64,000 bases of DNA from an uncultured Bacteroidaceae bacterium (GTDB lineage Bacteria > Bacteroidota > Bacteroidia > Bacteroidales > Bacteroidaceae): positions 20,155-84,154 of the forward strand of contig CAJOLZ010000009.1 of NCBI GenBank assembly GCA_905235575.1. Direction: 5' to 3'. The notes beneath the pieces were generated by a model. It ran no database searches. It was not told where the DNA came from and saw nothing but the letters and a program-made list of their open reading frames with translations. Shown here piece by piece: positions 57,389-64,000 of this stretch (positions are counted from its first letter, which is position 1; every line of letters starts with the position of its first letter). Both the position numbers and the translations under genes were made by a program.

Positions 57389-57997
57389 TTACTTCTCGCC
57401 GTTCACGCTGTTCCAGCGGTTGCCTCGGCGGACGATGCGTCCCTCGGGTTGCGGCTCTTCGCCGGCGCTGCGCGATGGAGCATAGAGGGGATATTCGTCG
57501 TAATAGTAGTAGTAATAGTCTCGCTCTCCGAGATAGTACGACCAATCGTCGTATATATCCACTTTCACGAGGTCGAATCCGGTGTGGCTGTCACCCAGTC
57601 GTCCCATGAAGTGACCGTTCCGCAGGCGATAGTCATAGATATAGGTGTCCAGCTGGCGGTCGTAGGGGTACTCCAGATAGAGGACGCCGTCTCTGACGTA
57701 CCAGTAGAACTTGTAGTACATATATTTGTAGGGACCGTATCGGTAGTAGTCACGTTGCCATCCGACACCTCTTGTGGAGAAAGATGAGTTTGGCTCGAAA
57801 TAGATATCAGACTCGGTGGAGTAGTATGTCGTGACTCGTCCCAGACGGTCTTCGTAGTCGTAGAACATGCCGAAATCTCCGAACCATTGTCCCGAGAGGG
57901 TCCATGACATTTGGGTATCTTCGTCGCACGACGTCAGGCCCGTCAGAGCCACCATCGTCATCAGCCCCCATAGCGCTTTTTGTAGTTTCTTGTACAT
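57389..57997 (-). CDS. Tyr-rich hypothetical lipoprotein
   Basis: A 202-aa protein with a lipoprotein signal (MVALTGLTSC, Cys24). The mature part starts SWTLSGQWFGDFG, which resembles lipocalin-like small barrels in Bacteroidetes. It is very rich in Tyr and Asp, with six Tyr in a row near residue 168. Function unknown. A TAACTTTG -7 element lies at 58031-58038. It diverges from radA. Confidence 0.82.
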   Translation of the reverse strand: MYKKLQKALWGLMTMVALTGLTSCDEDTQMSWTLSGQWFGDFGMFYDYEDRLGRVTTYYSTESDIYFEPNSSFSTRGVGWQRDYYRYGPYKYMYYKFYWYVRDGVLYLEYPYDRQLDTYIYDYRLRNGHFMGRLGDSHTGFDLVKVDIYDDWSYYLGERDYYYYYYDEYPLYAPSRSAGEEPQPEGRIVRRGNRWNSVNGEK

Positions 57998-58104
57998 AGT
58001 GAAATTTATTTTTAGGTTTGTTTCCATTCGCAAAGTTAGACAAAAAAAACCGTACCGCAGAGGGAAATACACAAAAGAATGTAGGGCAATCCCTATTTAT
58101 TTCG

Positions 58105-58112
58105 TAAATTTG
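58105..58112 (+). promoter_or_regulatory. -7 element for radA
   Basis: TAAATTTG, 33 bases before the ATG. No -33 match is seen. Confidence 0.4.
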
Positions 58113-58145
58113 CGCAGGAAATAATATATTATATAGGAAGCAACG

Positions 58146-59537
58146 ATGCCGAAGGACAAGACAATCTACGTCTGCGACTACTGCGGACAGGAGAGTGTGC
58201 GGTGGGTGGGCAAGTGCCCCGCCTGCGGTCGCTGGAACACCATGAAGGAGATGACCATACGTGCCGAGCGTCCCGTGGCGGCAGCCACCAAGGCCGCCCT
58301 CAAGGCGGCAGGGCAGACCGACGAGCGCAGGGCACGTCCCGTGGCGGTGGGCGAGATACGTGCCGACGAAGAGCCACGCATGGATATGCACGACGACGAA
58401 CTGAACCGCGTGCTGGGAGGCGGACTGGTGCCCGGCAGCCTGGTCCTGCTGGGCGGTGAGCCGGGCATCGGCAAGAGCACCCTCGTGCTGCAGACCGTCC
58501 TCAATCTCCCCGACCGCCGCGTGCTCTACGTGAGTGGCGAGGAGAGCGCGCGCCAGATCAAGTTGCGTGCCGACCGCCTGGGGCTGAAACCCGGTGCCTC
58601 GCTATACATCCTGTGCGAAACGTCGCTCGAGCAGATTTTCCTCCAGATAGAGGAGATGCAGCCCGACCTGGTCGTCATCGACTCCATCCAGACCATCCAG
58701 ACCGAGGGTGTCGAGTCTTCGCCCGGCAGCCTGACACAGATTCGCGAATGCGCCGCCGCCCTGCTCAAGTATGCCAAGGGTGGGGGAGTGTCCATCCTGC
58801 TCATAGGCCACATCAACAAGGAGGGCACGCTGGCAGGCCCCAAGGTGCTGGAGCACATCGTGGACACCGTGCTGCAGTTCGAGGGCGACCAACACTACCT
58901 CTACCGCATCCTGCGGAGCATCAAGAACCGCTTCGGCAGCACCAGCGAGCTCGGCATCTACGAGATGCGACACAGCGGGTTGCGACAAGTCTCTAACCCC
59001 AGCGAACTGCTGCTCACCGAAGGTCGCGACGGACTCTCGGGCGTCTCCATCGCCTGCGCCATCGAGGGTGTACGTCCCTTCCTCATCGAGACACAGGCAC
59101 TCGTCAGCACGGCCGCCTATGGCACCGCCCAGCGAAGCACCACCGGTTTCGACGGCCGCCGGCTGAACATGCTGCTGGCCGTACTCGAGAAACGTGTAGG
59201 CTTCAAGCTGGCGCAGAAAGACGTGTTCCTCAACATCGCCGGAGGTCTCCGCGTCACCGACCCGGCCATAGACCTCAGCGTGATGGCCGCCGTGCTCAGC
59301 TCCAACGGAGATATGCCCATCGAGACCGACGTGTGCATGGCCGGCGAAGTGGGCCTGAGCGGCGAGATACGTCCCGTGGCGCGCATCGAACAGCGCATTG
59401 CCGAGGCACAGAAACTCGGTTTCAGCCGCATGCTCCTGCCTGCCCACAACATGCAGGGCATCAACCCCCGAAACTACACCATCGAACTGGTGCCCGTGCG
59501 CCGCGTCGTAGAGGCTGTCCGCGAACTCTTCGGTTGA
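58146..59537 (+). CDS. radA: DNA repair protein RadA
   Basis: A 463-aa protein. The four-Cys zinc finger (Cys 10, 13, 24, 27), a RecA-like ATPase with Walker A GGEPGIGKST (Lys110), the RadA motif KNRFG and a C-terminal Lon-like domain (VFLNIAGGLRVTDPAIDLSVMAAVLSS) are all present. It helps branch migration in recombinational repair. A hairpin repeat begins 11 bases after its stop. Confidence 0.97.
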   Translation: MPKDKTIYVCDYCGQESVRWVGKCPACGRWNTMKEMTIRAERPVAAATKAALKAAGQTDERRARPVAVGEIRADEEPRMDMHDDELNRVLGGGLVPGSLVLLGGEPGIGKSTLVLQTVLNLPDRRVLYVSGEESARQIKLRADRLGLKPGASLYILCETSLEQIFLQIEEMQPDLVVIDSIQTIQTEGVESSPGSLTQIRECAAALLKYAKGGGVSILLIGHINKEGTLAGPKVLEHIVDTVLQFEGDQHYLYRILRSIKNRFGSTSELGIYEMRHSGLRQVSNPSELLLTEGRDGLSGVSIACAIEGVRPFLIETQALVSTAAYGTAQRSTTGFDGRRLNMLLAVLEKRVGFKLAQKDVFLNIAGGLRVTDPAIDLSVMAAVLSSNGDMPIETDVCMAGEVGLSGEIRPVARIEQRIAEAQKLGFSRMLLPAHNMQGINPRNYTIELVPVRRVVEAVRELFG

Positions 59538-59548
59538 GTGCCGAAAAA

Positions 59549-59632
59549 CGCACCGTGCTGCGACGCCCGTCGCACCACGGTGCGTTGCCTGTCGCAGCAC
59601 GGTGCGACGCCCGTCGCACCGCAGTGCGTTTT
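59549..59632. repeat. Hairpin repeat, copy k, tandem arms with T-run
   Basis: The core 59549-59584 is CGCACCGTGCTGCGAC, loop GCCC, GTCGCACCACGGTGCG, with one mismatch. Two more arms follow (GTCGCAGCACGGTGCGAC and GTCGCACCGCAGTGCG), ending in GTTTTTTG. It may double as the radA terminator. It occupies part of the 363-bp gap 59538-59900. Confidence 0.8.
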
Positions 59633-59674
59633 TTGTGGGGGTGTGGAGTGTGTTGAGAGGGCATTGCGTTTCTT

Positions 59675-59785
59675 GTCATTCTTCAACACCCGACGTTGTC
59701 GGGCAGAAGCGGCAAAGCCGAGCGCAGAGTGCCCATCGGGCCGATGAATCTCTAAGAAGCGAACGTCCTGTCACGAATCTCTCGC
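59675..59785. mobile_element. MITE-like repeat, family 2, copy 2
   Basis: The first 55 bp match 26901-26955 with two mismatches, including the CCCGAC/GTCGGG hairpin. A weaker match continues for about 50 bp (GAATCTCTAAGAAG...CCTGTCACGAATCT). The inverted right end seen in copy 1 is not found. Confidence 0.5.
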
Positions 59786-59833
59786 AGCCCCCCATCGGAA
59801 AAGGGGCATTCATCAAAAAAAATCCTCTAATTC

Positions 59834-59865
59834 TTTGCATAGTAGAACAATCCTTCGTATTTTTG
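59834..59865 (+). promoter_or_regulatory. Promoter for the BspA-like gene
   Basis: TTTG (59834-59837), a 20-base spacer, TATTTTTG (59858-59865), 35 bases before the ATG at 59901. Confidence 0.7.
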
Positions 59866-59900
59866 CACGAAAGTATAAATAATCTTAAAAAATAACAACA

Positions 59901-62900
59901 ATGAAAAGAACGTCATTAATGAAGATTCTTGCAGCACTCATCGCCCCTCACCATGTGGGCACAAACGCCCTACGCTGCACTTGACGGGACGACCCTCACC
60001 TTCTACTACGACACGCAGCGCAGCTCGCGCGGCACGACCTACAGTTTGTTTTTTAGCGGTTCCAGCTATCCCGGTTGGCAACAACAAAGTAGTATCTATG
60101 AAAATGTAACCACGGTTGTCTTCGATTCCTCGTTCAAGGATGCACGTCCCACTTCAACCTATCACTGGTTTTATGAAATGAAAAATCTCACCTCAATTCA
60201 AGGCATGAAGGAGAATCTCAACACAAGCAAGGTGGCGGACATGAGTTGGATGTTCCATAACTGCTCCAGTCTGACGAGCCTTGACGTGAGCGGCTTCAAT
60301 ACCGAGAACGTGACGAACATGAGAGCTATGTTCTCTGACTGCTCCAGTCTGACGAGCCTTGACGTGAGCGGCTTCAATACCGAGAACGTGAGGGACATGA
60401 GCGGCATGTTCGATGGCTGTGAGAGCCTGACGAACCTTGACGTGAGCGGCTTTAATACGGAGAAAGTGACATACATGAGCAGCATGTTCGCTGGCTGCTC
60501 CAGCCTGGAGAGCCTCGACGTGAGCGGCTTCAATACCGCCAAGGTGGAGAACATGTACAGCATGTTCGGTTACTGCTCCAGCCTGGAGAGCCTCAATACC
60601 GCCAAGGTGGAGAACATGTACAGCATGTTCGGTTACTGCTCCAGCCTGGAGAGCCTCGACGTGAGGAACTTCGACACGCAAAAGGTGACGAACATGGAAG
60701 ACATGTTCCGTGGCTGCTCCAGCCTGACGAGTCTCGACGTGAGCGGCTTCAACACGGAGAATGTGACGGATATGCATAATATGTTCTATAACTGCTCTAA
60801 TCTGACGAGCCTCGACTTGAGCGGCTTCAATAACGCCAAGGTGACGGACATGAGCAGTATGTTCAACAACTGCAGCGGCTTGACCAGCCTTAACCTAGGC
60901 GGTTTCAACACCGCCAACGTGAGGGACATGAACTACATGTTCTATAACTGCTCCAGCTTGACGAGCCTCGACTTGAGCAGTTTCAATACGGAGGAAGTGA
61001 CGCACATGAGCAACATGTTCTACAATTGTTCCAAGTTGACGAACCTCGACGTGAGCAGTTTCAATACGGAGAACGTGACGGACATGAGCAACATGTTCTA
61101 CAACTGCAGCAAACTAACCAGCCTTAACCTGAGCGGCTTCAATAACGCCAAGGTGACGAACATGAGCAACATGTTCTACAACTGCTCCAGCTTGACGAGC
61201 CTCGACTTGAGCGGCTTCAATACAGTCAAGGTGACCAACATGAGTAGCATGTTCAACAACTGCAGCGGCTTGACCAGCCTTAACCTGAGCAGTTTCAACA
61301 CCGCCAAGGTGACGGACATGAGCTATATGTTCTACAACTGCAAAAGCATGACGAGCCTCAACCTGAGCAGTTTCAACACCGCCAACGTGACGAACATGAG
61401 CTATATGTTCTACAACTGTAGCGGCTTGGCCACTCTTAACCTGAGCAGTTTCAACACCGCCAACGTGACGAACATGAGCTATATGTTCTCGGGCTGCAAC
61501 GAGCTGACGAGCGTCAACGTGAGCAGCTTCGACACGAGCCAGGTGACTACGATGAAAGGCATGTTCCAGTCGTGCTACAAGCTGACCCAATGTGACTTGA
61601 GCGGCTTCTACACCTCCAACGTGACGGACATGAGCTCGATGTTCAGTTATTGCAGACTTTTGCCCAGCATCAACATGAGCGGCTTCAACACCCTCAAGGT
61701 GACAACCATGCAGTACATGTTCCAAGGTTGCAATGCCGTGACCACCCTCGACCTGAGCCGCTTCAATACTGCCAAGGTGACCAACATGAGCTATATGTTC
61801 GACGAATGCCGCGCGCTGAACACCATCATGGTAGGTAGCGGCTGGACCACGGCAACCGTGACAAGCAGCGAAGACATGTTTGCTGCCTGCACCAACCTCG
61901 TTGGCGGACAGGGTACGTCCTATAACGTCAACCATAGAAACAAGGAATGGGCCCGCATCGACGGCGGTTATAACAACCCGGGCTATCTGACGAACCTGGG
62001 CGACCCCTACGTGGTTCTCTCTGCCGACGGTGAGACGCTGACGTTCTATGCCGACGGCAAGCGCCTGTTGCACAGCGAGACAACCTACAGCGCGCTGACT
62101 GCCCCGAACAATGAATGGGTGGATGACTACGATATCGCCGAGAACATCACCCGAGTGGTGTTCGACGAGTCGATGGCCTCGGCCCGTCCCACGTCCACCG
62201 AATTGTGGTTCGGTGGCCTGGACCATCTGACAAGTATCACGGGCATGGAGTACCTCAACACCAGTGAGGTGAAGTACATGGGCCAGATGTTCGCCGGCTG
62301 CAAGAGGCTGACGAGTCTCGACCTGAGCCACTTCAACACGTCTAAGGTGACCGACATGGAAAACATGTTCAATGATTGCAAGTTGCTGACGCGCCTCGAC
62401 CTGAGCTCCTTCAATACGTCGAACGTCGCGGGCATGGAAGACATGTTCTACGGCTGCAGCTCGCTGGTCAACCTGAACCTGAGCAGCTTCAATACCTCGA
62501 ATGTTACCACTATGTCGGATATGTTCTACGGCTGCAGCTCGCTGGTCGAACTGAACCTGAGCAGCTTCAACACGTCCAAGGTGACCGACATGGGCTACAT
62601 GTTCTACAACTGCTCCTCGCTCACCACCGTCAGCGTGGGCGAAGGTTGGGATATGACGCATGTGCAGCGTTGCGAGAAAATGTTCTATCACTGCTACAAC
62701 ATCATCGGCGAATTGGGCACGACCTTTGACTCCGATTACGATGGCGACTCCATCGGCGAGGAAGCCGCCCACTTGGACATCGACGGTTGGCCGGGCTTCT
62801 TCGTGAGTGCCGACTACCTGACCGTCCCCTATGCCCTGCTCTCTGCCGACAAGAAGACGCTGAGGCTCTATCACGACGGCAAGCGCAGCACGCGCCGCAC

Positions 62901-64000
62901 ACAAAAGACCTACTCGATCAACATGGCTGACGACGAGGAACCCGGCTGGTACCTGGATGAGAGCATGGTTGAAATCACCCAGGTGGTCATCGACCCGTCG
63001 TTTGCCGACGTGCGGCCCACCAGCATCTACTACTGGTTCGGCCAGATGAACGCGCTGAACGGCATCACCGGCATGAAGTACCTGAACACCAGTGAGGTGA
63101 CCAATATGGCCGGCATGTTTGAGGAATGCTTTGCCCTGACCTCATTGGACGTGAGCCACTTCGACACGAAGAAGGTGACGACGATGGCATGGATGTTCGC
63201 GGACTGTAATGAGCTGACGGACCTCGACGTGAGTGGCTTCGACACGCGCAACGTGACAAACATGGCCGGAATGTTCGACGGCTGTGTTGAGCTGACGGAC
63301 CTCGACCTGACCAATTTCAACACGGCGAAGGTGACCAATATGAACAGCATGTTTTTCGGCTGTTCCAGCCTGACGAGCCTCGACCTGAGCTCCTTCAATA
63401 CGTCGAACGTGACCAGCATGCAATATATGTTCGATTATTGTGAGAACCTGACGAGCCTCGACCTGAGCTCCTTCAATACGGCGAAGGTGGCCAGCATGCA
63501 ATATATGTTCGGTTACTGCTCCAGCCTGACGAGCCTCGACCTGAGCAACTTCAACACGGGGATAGTAACGGATATGAGCCAAATGTTCCATGATTGCACC
63601 AATATGCAGACTATTTACGTGGGCGACCGCTGGAGTACAGGAAAGGTGACGAAAGGAACGGGTATGTTCTACAACTGCACGAAGCTTGTGGGTGGAAGTG
63701 GTACGAGGTTTGATGCTGGCAACGTCGACCACGCCCGAGCTCACATCGACGGCGGTACGAGCAACCCGGGTTATTTCACGAGTAGAGAGGTATACGCCTG
63801 CTACACGCCGGGGAACACGACGCTGACGTTCTACTTCGACAACAAGCGCAGCAGCCGCGCGGGAACCACCTACAGTATGAACACAGGAACGAATTGTCCC
63901 AACTGGTATGGTGTATCAATCACTAAAGTTGTGTTCGATTCCTCCTTCGCCGATGCGCGCCCGACGAGTACCAATACTTGGTTTGGAGGCATGACGCAAT
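59901..64000 (+). CDS. BspA-family DUF285 repeat surface protein, frameshifted signal peptide, cut by window edge
   Basis: The ATG at 59901 starts a signal peptide (MKRTSLMKILAALIA), but this frame stops at 59982. The long frame joins one base later. Removing one C from the CCCC at 59944-59947 would give ...ALIALTMWAQTPYAALDG and restore a normal secreted protein. From 59953 the frame is open to the right edge. It consists of 26-residue DUF285 repeats (FNTxxVTNMxxMFxxCSSLTSLDLSG): about 20 in the first array (60217-61830), then shorter arrays near 62260-62690 and 63080-63690. Each array follows a header with LSADGxTLTFYxDxKR and a TxVVFDxSFADARPTST block, at 59960, 62020, 62830 and 63790. Relatives are surface adhesins. 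The frameshift may be real, phase-variable or a sequencing error. Confidence 0.85.
60532..60657 (+). repeat. 63-bp perfect tandem duplication inside the DUF285 array
   Basis: 60532-60594 is repeated exactly at 60595-60657. The copy is 63 bp, while the regular unit is 78 bp, so one repeat lacks its LDVSGF linker part. The duplication stays in frame and looks recent. Confidence 0.85.

Noticed and set aside
59538..59747. Short ORFs made of NAPCCDARR-like peptides in many gaps (57146, 36491, 41758, 33538)
   Set aside because: These are translations of the hairpin repeat arms and have no signals of their own.
60217..61830. Regular 78-bp repeats that could suggest a CRISPR array
   Set aside because: There are no unique spacers. 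The repeats translate as DUF285 units in one continuous frame.
61114..62904. Long minus-strand open frames opposite the BspA-like gene (also 60193-60777 and 63142-63744), including a 596-codon frame
   Set aside because: They are antisense to the 78-bp DUF285 repeats. Their own repetitiveness (HVRHVGGVEAAQV...) is the mirror of the real repeat, and no promoter precedes them.

Overview
The window looks like a chromosome segment from a Bacteroidales bacterium, most likely Prevotellaceae (Prevotella or a close relative). The grounds are the gene families and the promoters. Families typical of the group include a Porin_10 putative porin, DUF4837, DUF4468 and DUF4886 proteins, a BACON-like lipoprotein, a GH109 enzyme, Bacteroidetes-type LptD/LptE, Na+-NQR, and a BspA-type DUF285 repeat protein. 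The promoters repeatedly match the Bacteroidetes form TTTG-N19/20-TAnnTTTG. Most genes lack a Shine-Dalgarno sequence.

Layout. 1-5462 (minus): an unrecognised gene cut by the left edge, lptE, a sigma-54 activator without receiver domain, a PdxA homologue that has lost key residues, a DUF4837 lipoprotein and rlmN. 5626-7206 (plus): a secreted GH109-type enzyme. 7207-8109: no clear gene; it holds a dispersed repeat and a cobalamin riboswitch with its own promoter. 8110-9839 (minus): a HAD nucleotidase and a Gfo/Idh/MocA oxidoreductase. 10182-15712 (minus): a putative porin and a 2-oxoacid:ferredoxin oxidoreductase operon that includes a 59-aa TPR protein and a small two-helix membrane protein. 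15724-21002 (minus): a MacAB-TolC-type export operon ending in a DUF4468 protein. 21704-22309 (plus): riboflavin synthase, converging on a 1467-aa TamB protein (22384-26787, minus). 27759-33498 (plus): the complete nqrABCDEF operon. 33997-36404 (plus): nhaD and two unknown genes, bracketed by 131-bp direct repeats. 36737-41777 (plus): an HD hydrolase, LptD, a BACON-like lipoprotein and a BRCT-like protein. 41911-44838 (minus): a phospholipase-D protein, kdsD and kdsA. 45061-45528 (plus): a MaoC dehydratase. Then ligA (minus), dapA (plus), a TPR protein, an orphan solute-binding lipoprotein, pgk and nth (minus), a GH51 arabinofuranosidase (minus), a DUF4886 protein (plus), a Tyr-rich lipoprotein (minus) and radA (plus). 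59901 to the right edge: a large BspA/DUF285 surface-protein gene with a frameshift in its signal peptide.

Themes. Envelope building recurs (LptD, LptE, TamB, Kdo synthesis, porin, exporter). Sodium bioenergetics is represented by Na+-NQR and NhaD. Secreted glycan-active enzymes are GH109 and GH51.

The strongest unexplained signal lies between genes. A dispersed repeat family has a core hairpin of exactly 36 nt at ten sites. It includes a compensatory base-pair change and several copies end in T-runs. Four copies sit inside a longer element of about 290 bp. Other points for follow-up are the orphan B12 riboswitch with a second branched structure behind it, the BspA frameshift, the degenerate PdxA and the repeat-bounded nhaD cassette.
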